A stretch of 8,129 nt of DNA. Source: Anaerolineae bacterium (GTDB taxonomy: Bacteria; Chloroflexota; Anaerolineae; JAADDB01). The position numbers and the translations under genes are program-made. This document shows positions 1-6,251 of the stretch, piece by piece. The stretch lies in contig WGAA01000176.1 in assembly GCA_015489285.1 (NCBI GenBank), positions 1 to 8,129 of the forward strand, given 5' to 3'. The notes below the pieces were generated by a model that had not been told where the DNA came from, did no database searches, and worked only from the letters and a program-made list of their open reading frames with translations. Every line of letters starts with the position of its first letter. Position 1 is the first letter of the stretch.

Positions 1-40
1 CAGCGACTTCTACTTCGACATGTCGAAGTAGAAGTCGCTG
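1..40. repeat. Perfect 40-bp palindrome at the window edge, probable assembly fold-back
   Basis: Bases 21-40 are the exact reverse complement of bases 1-20, with no spacer. On the coding (minus) strand the stalk reads ...TSTST and then, at the palindrome centre, changes to CRSRSR, which does not fit the Thr/Pro composition. A zero-loop perfect palindrome at the very end of a sequence, next to a tandem repeat, is what short-read assembly produces when a contig folds back on itself. A genuine cruciform-forming site is the less likely alternative. Confidence 0.85.
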
Positions 41-3000
41 TGGCCGTGGCCGTCGGAGACGGCGTTATCGTGGGGGTCGAGGTCGATGTGGGGACGGGCG
101 AAGGTGTGGAGGTTGCCGTACCCGTTGCCGTGGGCGAAGGTGTGAACGTCGTGGTGGCCGTGGCCGTTGGAGACGGCGTTATCGTGGGGGTCGACGTCGA
201 TGTGGGGATGGGCGAAGGTGTGGAAGTTGCCGTGCCCGTTGCCGTGGGCGAAGGTGTGAACGTCGTGGTGGCCGTGGCCGTCGGAGACGGCGTTATCGTG
301 GGGGTCGACGTTGACGTCGAAGTCGGCGAAGGTGTCGAAGTGGGAGTGGTCGTTGCGGTGGATGTAGGTGTAGGAGTGGGGGTAGCACACGGCTGAATCG
401 TTAGCTTGTGATCCTCGATCTCGCCCTCCCCTTTGGCGCCGGTCGCGTCGGAACCCGTCAACGTCTGATCGCTCAGGCGCAGACGAAGATACGTCGTGCC
501 CGTGGTCATGGAGACGGGTAGGGAGGACCAAGTCAGCCGAACGGTGCCGTTACTCGTCCCGGCAGGGACCATAACCGAGGCAAATTCCCCCGTGTCGAAG
601 GTGCCGTTGCGGTTGAAGTCCACCCAACCGGCCAGGGTTGCCGCGCTACCGCTCCCGTTCGTCGCCGTGACGGTGATGGCATACGACGTAGCGCAATTCG
701 TTAGGGGAGTGAGAGCCACGGGACCGTCCTCGTCATCCGTACCGTGTGTGTCGTCACCGTCCGCATTGGAGGAATACTGGGCCGCGGACTCGCTGTCCGG
801 ACCGGTGGTCCCCATCTTCAAGGTAGAAGTGATGACGTGACTGGCGTCCCCGTAAGACGCGGGCGCGTCGCCGTGGTCCACGGGGATGGAACGGAAGCCG
901 AAGTCAAAGGTGAGATCGTCCTGCGCGTCGGGATAGTGGTAGAGCGTCCCCGGCGCGTCCTGGTTGCCGGATTCCCCTGTGGTGAGGCTGATGGGTGAAG
1001 GGATGGTAAAATCGGGCCCTTCCACAGGAGAGCCGGCACCTCCGCTTTGGACGCCATCGGAATCCCGCTGGCTGTTTCCGCCCTGGTTCGGGGTGACGGC
1101 TTCCGGCCGGGTGGATGGCGGCGATGGAATCTGGATGCGATATGTGCCCGGGATGAGACCGCAGAAGGTGTAGACGCCGTTGGAATCCGTCGTCGCCGTG
1201 TAGAGGCGGTCATCCCCGCCCGCGGAGGCATCCCCCGCGTTGGTTTCCACCGTGCCGTTGGTGCCTGCCCACACAAGGCGGACCCCCACTCCGGCAATCC
1301 CCGCATCACTTCCGTCCTGCACATTCGGACTCGTGCCCGCGTCGTCGTTCCAGACGTAATTGCCCACACAAGCCAGAGGTTGCCAGTAATCCTCCACCTC
1401 CCCGTCTCCGGCCTCTCCCGTCCAACCGGTGGTAGAGAGGGTGGCCGTCGTCAGGCGGAAGCGCATGTGGGTCTCGCCCCCGTCGAAGGTAGCCGAAGAG
1501 GGCACGGTGAAGCACTTCGTCAAGGCGAAAGTGCCCGTGTTGGGGATGACCGTGCTGCCGGAGCTGAAATCCCCGCCGGCGAGGGCTTCTGCAGCCTCGA
1601 AGGTACCGTTCCCGTTGAAGTCGATCCACCCGTAGAGACGGGCATTACCGCTGAGCGCGTTCTTGCCCGTGATCCGCAGGCAGGCCTGTTGGCCGGGAAT
1701 GAGCGGAGTGAGTAACGTGACGCCGTCCTCGTCATCTCCGGCTCGAACACAGGTTCCCACCGTTGTGGCCGGGGTGGAGTTGGACACCGCGTTGTCGTCA
1801 CCCCCGCTTGAACCCATTCCCGCGTGGGCATCGGGTTTACCGTTCGTCTCCGTGTCGATACAGCTTCCCAGGTACAGGTTGTCGTTGAGGAGATGGCGGG
1901 GCCCTACGCCCTCACCGCTGTTATCCGTGTTGTCCGTGGCAAAGGTGTCGGGTAAGTCTCCCCAATCGTACAGGCGGGGAGAATAGCGGAAGCGGTTGAT
2001 GGTGTACAGGGAGCCGGTGAGGTAGACATACCCGCGCGTCACATAAAGACCGTGAGTGTTGAGGATGCGGGGATTTGCGTTGGGGGACCAGGTGGTCCGT
2101 TCCGCAGTATCTGCGGTGACGGATGCCGTCGCACTGCTGGAATTGACGGGGAGGCCGTTGAGTTGGGTCATCCCCTTCCACGCGATGGCCACATCCGTCT
2201 CGTTGACGTAACCGATGCGTGAGGAGAGAACACCGACGGTGACGCCCTGACCTCCGGTGTGCGTCGGGGCCCAGGAAGGATTCACCGTCAAACCGGGCAA
2301 GTCCAGGGCGGCCAGACCGTTGCGGGAATTCCCTCCCACGTTGGAGAAGTCTCCCAGCATGTAGAGACGGGTCCCCGGGTTTGCCGAGAGGGAGTAGACC
2401 GTGTTGTTGACACTGGGGGCGGAGACCAGGCTGTTTGTCGCGGGATTCAGGACCGCGAAGTAATTAGCGCCGAACAACCCTCTGAACGAGCCACCAATGA
2501 ACAACCGATCTATGGTGCTGTCGAATTCCAGGGCGTAGACGGTTCCCGCGTTACTGGAGAGAAGTTGCGGGAAAGAGGAGGACGTGGGAGTAATGCCGGA
2601 GATATCGTACTGGCGATAGCCGAATACCCCACCCACGTGAAGGCGGCCGCGAGCCCGGTCCACGGCTAAGGCGTGGACATCGCTGGGCAGATTCGGATCC
2701 CAGGGGAGGAGATTCCCCGTGTTCAGATCGATGATGGCCAGGTAGTGGTGTGGGGCACCGTCGATGGACGCAAAGCGACCGCCGACGATAAGGTAGTGGG
2801 AATAGTACTCCAGCGTCGTCCCCCAATCCCGGCCGCTTCCCCCGTTGCCAAAGCTGTACGAGCGTCCGATGGGGGTACACGTGTTCTGATCGATTTCCAC
2901 CAAGGAATCATAGTAGTACCTACTTCCTTTGGTCAGGTAGTCGAAAGCTCCCGTGAGGAAGAAGCGGCGGTTGGGGAGCTCGACCATGTCGATGGTACCG

Positions 3001-3152
3001 TAGTTGGTTGTGGGGCAATCCCCTACCGGGTTGTCCACCAGCGTGCTGGGGACGACGGCGGGGGCCGCCCGGTTTTGGGTGACGAATCCCAGGAGAAGGA
3101 TCAAAAGCACGATGGCGGCGATGCCGAGCTTCTTTGACGTGCTGGAAAACAT
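1..3152 (-). CDS. Secreted multidomain surface protein: propeller repeats, GEVED, SdrD_B-like, GEVED, Thr/Pro stalk (3' end missing)
   Basis: A single frame reads without a stop from ATG at 3152 to the left edge (1050 codons plus 2 nt). The start follows AAGGAGG at 3163-3169, 10 nt upstream. Residues 1-35 look like a signal peptide: lysines at 7-8, a hydrophobic core at about 9-24, then AAPA. Residues about 65-390 carry a G-[GAD]-x-F motif ending at F70, F127, F177, F223 and F269, spaced about 46-57 residues, resembling DUF5122/delta-60 beta-propeller repeats. Residues 398-590 form a GEVED domain (starts GDLPD, then DDEDG, WIDFNGNGTF, GEVEDYW). Residues 595-755 are SdrD_B-like (VGNYVWNDD, SNGVYTFCGLIPGTYRI, ending FDFGF). 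Residues about 758-920 are a second GEVED domain (DDEDG, WVDFNRNGTF, GEIED). From 924 onward it is a Thr/Pro/Ser/Ala stalk. Known family members are extracellular; adhesion or a cell-envelope role is inference, and no ligand or enzymatic activity is evident. Residues 1045-1050 (CRSRSR) probably come from an assembly fold-back. Any C-terminal anchor lies outside the window. Confidence 0.88.
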   Translation of the reverse strand, partial: MFSSTSKKLGIAAIVLLILLLGFVTQNRAAPAVVPSTLVDNPVGDCPTTNYGTIDMVELPNRRFFLTGAFDYLTKGSRYYYDSLVEIDQNTCTPIGRSYSFGNGGSGRDWGTTLEYYSHYLIVGGRFASIDGAPHHYLAIIDLNTGNLLPWDPNLPSDVHALAVDRARGRLHVGGVFGYRQYDISGITPTSSSFPQLLSSNAGTVYALEFDSTIDRLFIGGSFRGLFGANYFAVLNPATNSLVSAPSVNNTVYSLSANPGTRLYMLGDFSNVGGNSRNGLAALDLPGLTVNPSWAPTHTGGQGVTVGVLSSRIGYVNETDVAIAWKGMTQLNGLPVNSSSATASVTADTAERTTWSPNANPRILNTHGLYVTRGYVYLTGSLYTINRFRYSPRLYDWGDLPDTFATDNTDNSGEGVGPRHLLNDNLYLGSCIDTETNGKPDAHAGMGSSGGDDNAVSNSTPATTVGTCVRAGDDEDGVTLLTPLIPGQQACLRITGKNALSGNARLYGWIDFNGNGTFEAAEALAGGDFSSGSTVIPNTGTFALTKCFTVPSSATFDGGETHMRFRLTTATLSTTGWTGEAGDGEVEDYWQPLACVGNYVWNDDAGTSPNVQDGSDAGIAGVGVRLVWAGTNGTVETNAGDASAGGDDRLYTATTDSNGVYTFCGLIPGTYRIQIPSPPSTRPEAVTPNQGGNSQRDSDGVQSGGAGSPVEGPDFTIPSPISLTTGESGNQDAPGTLYHYPDAQDDLTFDFGFRSIPVDHGDAPASYGDASHVITSTLKMGTTGPDSESAAQYSSNADGDDTHGTDDEDGPVALTPLTNCATSYAITVTATNGSGSAATLAGWVDFNRNGTFDTGEFASVMVPAGTSNGTVRLTWSSLPVSMTTGTTYLRLRLSDQTLTGSDATGAKGEGEIEDHKLTIQPCATPTPTPTSTATTTPTSTPSPTSTSTSTPTITPSPTATATTTFTPSPTATGTATSTPSPIPTSTSTPTITPSPTATATTTFTPSPTATGTATSTPSPVPTSTSTPTITPSPTATATATSTSTCRSRSR
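41..327. repeat. 114-bp tandem repeat encoding the Thr/Pro stalk, about 2.5 copies
   Basis: The segment beginning ggcgttatcgtgggggtcga recurs at 61, 175 and 289, an exact 114-bp period (38 codons). Copies 61-174 and 175-288 differ at about five positions. The third copy follows the pattern for only about 25-40 bases before degenerating into simpler Thr/Ser/Pro codons. Bases 41-60 match 155-174 and so belong to a further copy on the left. The period is a multiple of three, so copy-number change would lengthen or shorten the stalk without shifting frame. Mirror frames on the plus strand give a Val/Gly-rich open frame that is not a gene. Confidence 0.88.
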
Positions 3153-3162
3153 GGCTGAGGAA

Positions 3163-3169
3163 CCTCCTT
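3163..3169 (-). promoter_or_regulatory. Strong ribosome binding site of the surface-protein gene
   Basis: On the minus strand AAGGAGG lies 10 nt before the ATG at 3152. This full Shine-Dalgarno match fixes the start of the surface protein and supports the signal-peptide reading. Confidence 0.85.
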
Positions 3170-3185
3170 ACTGTGTAGAAGACAT
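3168..3185 (-). other. Possible 5-codon leader ORF overlapping the ribosome binding site
   Basis: On the minus strand ATG TCT TCT ACA CAG TAA encodes MSSTQ, and its stop codon runs into the AAGGAGG of the surface-protein gene. It has no obvious ribosome binding site of its own, so it may be chance. If translated, terminating ribosomes would sit on the downstream initiation site. Confidence 0.15.
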
Positions 3186-3205
3186 TTGTGGTGATTGTGT
3201 GTGGT

Positions 3206-3227
3206 GCGTCTCCGGCGGGGAGAGCGC
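3206..3227 (-). other. Potential stem-loop in the 5' untranslated leader
   Basis: In the predicted leader of about 95 nt, TCTCC and GGAGA pair around a 5-nt loop, and outer GCG/CGC pairs extend the stem past one bulged C. It lies between the predicted transcription start and the ribosome binding site, so it could affect mRNA stability. The stem is short and may be chance in GC-rich DNA. Confidence 0.25.
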
Positions 3228-3254
3228 AGCAAATAAGTGTGCCCGCAGGACAAT

Positions 3255-3283
3255 ATTATAAGGAGACCTAAACGTCTTGTCAA
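3255..3283 (-). promoter_or_regulatory. Perfect consensus sigma-70 promoter for the surface-protein gene
   Basis: On the minus strand TTGACA (3283-3278) and TATAAT (3260-3255) are separated by exactly 17 bp (3261-3277). Both hexamers and the spacer match the consensus fully. Transcription should begin near 3248, giving a leader of about 95 nt before the ATG at 3152. A perfect match is rare by chance in GC-rich DNA and suggests strong housekeeping-type expression unless it is repressed. Confidence 0.85.
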
Positions 3284-3468
3284 ATACTACGAGCATGCAC
3301 GTTTCGATCATGCCCCTGCTATAAGGGTTGGAGGTCAACAGGGGATGTTATGAATGGAGGGCAGTGTATTGATTGAATAACAAAACTTAATGGCCTGGTT
3401 TTGGTGTGGTACCAACTTCCCTGATTGAAACAGGAAGACGAGAGCGTTCGGAAACCTGCGTTTCCCCG

Positions 3469-3505
3469 CCAGACTTCCGAAATCTCGCAGATTTCGGAAG
3501 TCTGG
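3469..3505. repeat. Inverted repeat with perfect 17-bp arms and 3-nt loop
   Basis: CCAGACTTCCGAAATCT (3469-3485) is followed by CGC and then its exact reverse complement (3489-3505). No T-run follows on either strand, and the flanking genes diverge from it, so an intrinsic terminator is not expected here. A dispersed REP-like palindromic element or a dyad protein-binding site is more likely. Confidence 0.8.
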
Positions 3506-3510
3506 AGTGT

Positions 3511-3524
3511 CCCGGCCTGCCGGG
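3511..3524. repeat. Small GC hairpin next to the long inverted repeat
   Basis: CCCGGC and GCCGGG pair around a 2-nt loop only 5 bp from the long inverted repeat, so the two may form one palindromic unit. A 6-bp stem of this composition can arise by chance. Confidence 0.35.
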
Positions 3525-3561
3525 ATTCGCACAGCGCTGAACCGCCGTGCTCATTGAAGCA

Positions 3562-3576
3562 AAGCCCTCCGGGCTT
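3562..3576. repeat. Small hairpin AAGCCC-TCC-GGGCTT
   Basis: AAGCCC (3562-3567) and GGGCTT (3571-3576) pair perfectly around TCC. No T-run follows. It adds to the palindrome cluster of this intergenic region; its function is unknown. Confidence 0.35.
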
Positions 3577-3597
3577 CCCGCATGAGGCCCATGGCTA

Positions 3598-3617
3598 ACG
3601 AGTCACGAGTAACGAGT
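3598..3617. repeat. Heptad-period direct repeat, three ACGAGT units
   Basis: ACGAGT occurs at 3598, 3605 and 3612, each separated by one base, giving an exact 7-bp period. It lies about 55 bp left of a second 7-bp-period cluster built on a related ACGxxT core. Confidence 0.7.
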
Positions 3618-3671
3618 AATCAGCTGGCGTGAAGCCAAGGTTGACTCCACCAAGCCAACTTGTCTTCGAGT

Positions 3672-3706
3672 TACGCATTACGCATCACGCATTACGTATC
3701 ACGCAT
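3672..3706. repeat. Heptad-period tandem repeat, five [T/C]ACGCAT units
   Basis: Five consecutive 7-mers fit YACGCAT: TACGCAT, TACGCAT, CACGCAT, TACGTAT, CACGCAT. Only the fourth unit departs internally, and the array ends in CGCG. Degenerate short-period arrays of this kind occur in intergenic DNA of some environmental bacteria. A role as binding-site array or as slippage product cannot be told from the sequence alone. Confidence 0.75.
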
Positions 3707-3840
3707 CGCGTCATCAAGCCTAGCTACGCCTGCAGCGCCGACCTCCTCACCGGCACCTGATGCATGACGCCTGAGCCCCATTTCCCCCTCTTTGGGTAGA
3801 CAAGAATAGCCACTTAGGGGTGTCCTCGCGCCTTCCTTTT

Positions 3841-3849
3841 TGCTACAGT
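3841..3849 (+). promoter_or_regulatory. Weak candidate extended -10 element for the hydrogenase operon
   Basis: TGCTACAGT resembles an extended -10 element (TGn plus four of six bases of TATAAT). It would start transcription about 40 nt before the ATG at 3895. No convincing -35 hexamer lies 16-18 bp upstream, so this is only the best candidate; an activator-dependent promoter is equally possible. Confidence 0.25.
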
Positions 3850-3880
3850 AGAAATGGCGATGTTGGGTATTCCCGCAGGA

Positions 3881-3886
3881 AAGGAG
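3881..3886 (+). promoter_or_regulatory. Ribosome binding site that sets the large-subunit start
   Basis: AAGGAG lies 8 nt before the ATG at 3895. An in-frame GTG at 3820 would add 25 residues, but it lacks such a site, and the added residues are unlike the N-terminus of hydrogenase large subunits. Confidence 0.8.
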
Positions 3887-3894
3887 AAGAACGT

Positions 3895-5700
3895 ATGGCC
3901 CAACGGATTGTGGTGGACCCCATTACCCGCATAGAAGGCCATCTCCGCATCGAGGTGGAGGTGGATGATCATCACGTCATCCAAAAAGCGTACAGTTCTG
4001 GGACGATGGTTCGGGGGATCGAGATTATCATGCGGGGGCGCGATCCCCGGCAGGCCTGGGCCATTGCCCAGCGTTCCTGTGGCGTGTGTACGACCGTTCA
4101 CGCTTTTGCCTCCATCCGGGCCGTCGAGGACGCCCTGGACATCCGCATCCCGAAGAACGCGACCCTCATCCGTAACCTGATGATCGCCCAGCAATTCGTC
4201 CACGATCACGTCATGCACTTCTACCATCTCCATGCCCTGGACTGGGTCGACGTGGTCAACGCGCTCAAGGCGGATCCGAGGGAAACCTCGCGGCTGGCCC
4301 AGAAGATATCCCCCTGGCCCAAGAGCTCCCCCGCGTACTTCGCCAGCATTCAGAACAAAGTCAAGCAAATTGCCGAGAGCGGCCAGCTCACCCTCTTCAC
4401 CAACGGCTACTGGGGACATCCCGCGTACAAGCTTCCCCCGGAGATCGACCTCTTGGCCGTGGCCCATTACCTGGAGGCCCTGGATGCCCAGCGGGATTTC
4501 GTCAAGATCCACACCGTTTTCGGTGGCAAGAATCCCCATCCCAACTTCCTCGTCGGCGGCGTTCCCTACCCCATCGACCCCACCAGCGACAAAGCGCTCA
4601 ACGCGGAACGTCTCTCCATCATCGCAGACGCCATCGAAAAAATGCGCACCTTCGTCCACCAGGTTTACCTCCCCGACCTGCTGGCCATCGCCCCATACTA
4701 CAAGGAGTACGCGACCCTTGGCGAGGGCCTGGGGAACTTCCTCTCGTGGGGTGAGTTCCCCAGGGAGGACATGAAGGACCCGGACGGGTTCCTCGTGCCT
4801 CGCGGGGCCATCCTCAACCGGGATTTGAACACCATCTACGATGTGGACCCCAAGGACATGGGACAGGTGCAGGAGTTCGTGGCCCATTCCTGGTACACGT
4901 ACAACCGGGGGGACGACGTGGGCTTGCACCCGTGGGAGGGGGAGACGGTGTTGAATTACACCGGCCCCACGCCCCCTTACGATTACCTCAACGTGGAGGA
5001 GAAGTACTCCTGGCTCAAAGCCCCCCGCTGGAAGGGACACCCCATGGAGGTGGGGCCCCTGGCTCGGGTGCTTCTCCTCTACGCTACCGGTCACGAGCAA
5101 ACCAAAGCCCTGGTCGACAAGACGTTGAAGCTCCTCGACGCCCCCGTGGACGCCCTCTTCTCCACCCTGGGACGCACCGCGGCCCGGGCCATCGAGACGG
5201 CCGTCTTTGTCGATGCCATGCAAACGTTCTACGACGACCTGGTAGCCAACATCAAAGCCGGGGATTACCGGGTCGCCAACACGGAGAAGTGGGATCCGAA
5301 GACGTGGCCCAAGGAGGCCAAAGGGGTGGGGACCATGGAAGCCCCGCGCGGGTCCCTGGGGCACTGGATCGTCATCCGGGATGGCAAGGTCGCCAACTAC
5401 CAGCAAGTGGTTCCCACCACGTGGAACGCGTCTCCCCGTGATGCTCGGGGACAGCCGGGGGCGTACGAGCGCGCGCTGGAGGGAACGCGACTTCTGCGGC
5501 CGGAGGAACCCCTGGAGATCCTGCGCACCGTCCACTCCTTCGACCCGTGTATGGCCTGCGCCATTCACATGATAGACGCCCATCAACACACCCTGGGAAC
5601 AACGACCGTCATGCCCAGCACCATCGTCCAGGTGTATTCCCGGCTCAACATGACGGCGGAACCCTTCCTGACGGTGGGGGACCTGCGGGGGAAGGCATGA
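3895..5700 (+). CDS. hybC: [NiFe] hydrogenase large subunit, group 1 Hyb-type
   Basis: Catalytic subunit of a membrane-bound hydrogenase that interconverts H2 with protons and electrons at a Ni-Fe(CN)2CO site. The 601-residue product starts VVDPITRIEGH (residues 6-16), typical of the family. Nickel ligands are RSCGVCTTVH (C62, C65, H69) near the N-terminus and DPCMACAIH (C552, C555, H558) near the C-terminus. Other hallmarks are FRNGYWGHP-like and VFGGKNPHPN segments in the middle, then EVGPLAR, APRGSLGHW and VPTTWNASPRD. The whole length resembles E. coli HyaB/HybC. It has no signal peptide and should be exported with the Tat-bearing small subunit encoded downstream. Its stop overlaps the start of the endopeptidase gene (ATGA). 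Odd point: 43 residues follow H558, whereas E. coli HyaB and HybC have about 15 in this removable tail. The function is certain; assignment to hyb rather than hya rests on the HybA-like neighbour. Confidence 0.97.
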   Translation: MAQRIVVDPITRIEGHLRIEVEVDDHHVIQKAYSSGTMVRGIEIIMRGRDPRQAWAIAQRSCGVCTTVHAFASIRAVEDALDIRIPKNATLIRNLMIAQQFVHDHVMHFYHLHALDWVDVVNALKADPRETSRLAQKISPWPKSSPAYFASIQNKVKQIAESGQLTLFTNGYWGHPAYKLPPEIDLLAVAHYLEALDAQRDFVKIHTVFGGKNPHPNFLVGGVPYPIDPTSDKALNAERLSIIADAIEKMRTFVHQVYLPDLLAIAPYYKEYATLGEGLGNFLSWGEFPREDMKDPDGFLVPRGAILNRDLNTIYDVDPKDMGQVQEFVAHSWYTYNRGDDVGLHPWEGETVLNYTGPTPPYDYLNVEEKYSWLKAPRWKGHPMEVGPLARVLLLYATGHEQTKALVDKTLKLLDAPVDALFSTLGRTAARAIETAVFVDAMQTFYDDLVANIKAGDYRVANTEKWDPKTWPKEAKGVGTMEAPRGSLGHWIVIRDGKVANYQQVVPTTWNASPRDARGQPGAYERALEGTRLLRPEEPLEILRTVHSFDPCMACAIHMIDAHQHTLGTTTVMPSTIVQVYSRLNMTAEPFLTVGDLRGKA

Positions 5701-6251
5701 GCTCACATCGTACGGTAGTTCTCGGCATCGGCAACATCCTGAACAGCGACGAGGGGATCGGTGTGTACGCGGTGTGGGAAATGCAGGAACGACACCGTCG
5801 CACTCACCGGTATCCCGGCATCGAGATCGTAGATGGGGGGACGCTGGGGATGCGCCTGCTCCCCTATGTGGAGGAGGCCACCCACCTGATCCTGCTGGAT
5901 GCCGTGGACGCGGGGGCCCCTCCCGGGGCTCTGGTGGAGCTGCGGGGGGAGGACATCCCCCTGTACACGGGCATCAAGCTCTCCATGCACCAGGTGACCT
6001 TTCAGGAGGTTCTGGGGGTGGCGCTGGCCCGGGGCCATCTCCCCTCCCATCTTCACCTTATCGGCATGCAGCCCATCAGTTTGCGCATCGGCGTCGGTCC
6101 CAGTCCACAGGCACGACAGGTAATACCCCAGATGATTGCTCGGGTGGAAAGGGTATTGAACGCGTGGGGGGTGTGGCACCCTCCCGCGGTTGGCGAGGAT
6201 TCAACTGCTGAACCCAGGGAGGCAACGTATGAGCTTCAGGACATCCTCTGA
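5697..6251 (+). CDS. hybD: [NiFe] hydrogenase maturation endopeptidase (HybD/HyaD/HupD family)
   Basis: Cytoplasmic protease that removes the C-terminal peptide of the large subunit after nickel is inserted, closing the active site before export. The 184-residue product begins with the family signature LGIGNILNSDEGIGV (residues 9-23). The three nickel-sensing residues known in E. coli HybD (E16, D62, H93) correspond to E19, D68 (LLDAVDAG) and H98 (SMHQ). The DGGTLG segment at 46-51 is also typical. I chose the ATG at 5697, which overlaps the large-subunit stop by 4 nt, because the signature then starts at residue 9; an upstream in-frame ATG at 5547 only adds out-of-frame large-subunit sequence. 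The 3' end overlaps the small-subunit gene by 23 nt, so translational coupling on both sides is likely. The protein is about 20 residues longer than HybD, with a variable C-terminal tail. Its substrate is presumably the adjacent large subunit. Confidence 0.95.
   Translation: MSSHRTVVLGIGNILNSDEGIGVYAVWEMQERHRRTHRYPGIEIVDGGTLGMRLLPYVEEATHLILLDAVDAGAPPGALVELRGEDIPLYTGIKLSMHQVTFQEVLGVALARGHLPSHLHLIGMQPISLRIGVGPSPQARQVIPQMIARVERVLNAWGVWHPPAVGEDSTAEPREATYELQDIL
6216..6222 (+). promoter_or_regulatory. Ribosome binding site setting the small-subunit start inside the endopeptidase gene
   Basis: AGGGAGG lies 6 nt before the ATG at 6229, within the last codons of the endopeptidase gene. It favours this start over the in-frame TTG at 6190. 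Confidence 0.8.

Larger units (their letters stand above)
3284..3894. other. Divergent intergenic region without a supported gene
   Basis: This stretch of about 610 bp separates the leftward surface-protein promoter from the rightward hydrogenase operon. The only open frames are short, lack ribosome binding sites and resemble nothing recognisable. It contains a long inverted repeat (3469-3505), two small hairpins (3511-3524, 3562-3576), two clusters of 7-bp-period repeats (3598-3617, 3672-3706) and presumably the hydrogenase promoter near its right end. About 3284-3468 is lower in GC than the flanking genes. Confidence 0.7.

Noticed and set aside
40..396. A plus-strand Val/Gly-rich open frame and a minus-strand His/Asp-rich open frame over the repeats
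   Set aside because: Both are alternate readings of the 114-bp repeat; the Thr/Pro frame is continuous with the upstream GEVED domain and is the real one.
3469..3505. Intrinsic transcription terminator
   Set aside because: No T-run follows the hairpin on either strand, and no gene ends near it.
3335..3532. A 65-codon minus-strand frame in the intergenic region
   Set aside because: It has no convincing ribosome binding site or recognisable sequence, and it overlaps the long inverted repeat.
3598..3706. CRISPR array
   Set aside because: The units are 7 bp and contiguous or separated by one base; there are no spacers or direct repeats of suitable length.
3751..3766. A GGCAC...TGC stretch resembling a sigma-54 promoter
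   Set aside because: The spacing between the GG and GC elements is 8 rather than the invariant 10 bp.
3814..5706. A 630-codon open frame on the minus strand opposite the large-subunit gene
   Set aside because: It is the mirror frame of a GC-rich gene with strong third-position bias. It has no recognisable domain, while the plus strand encodes an unmistakable hydrogenase large subunit.
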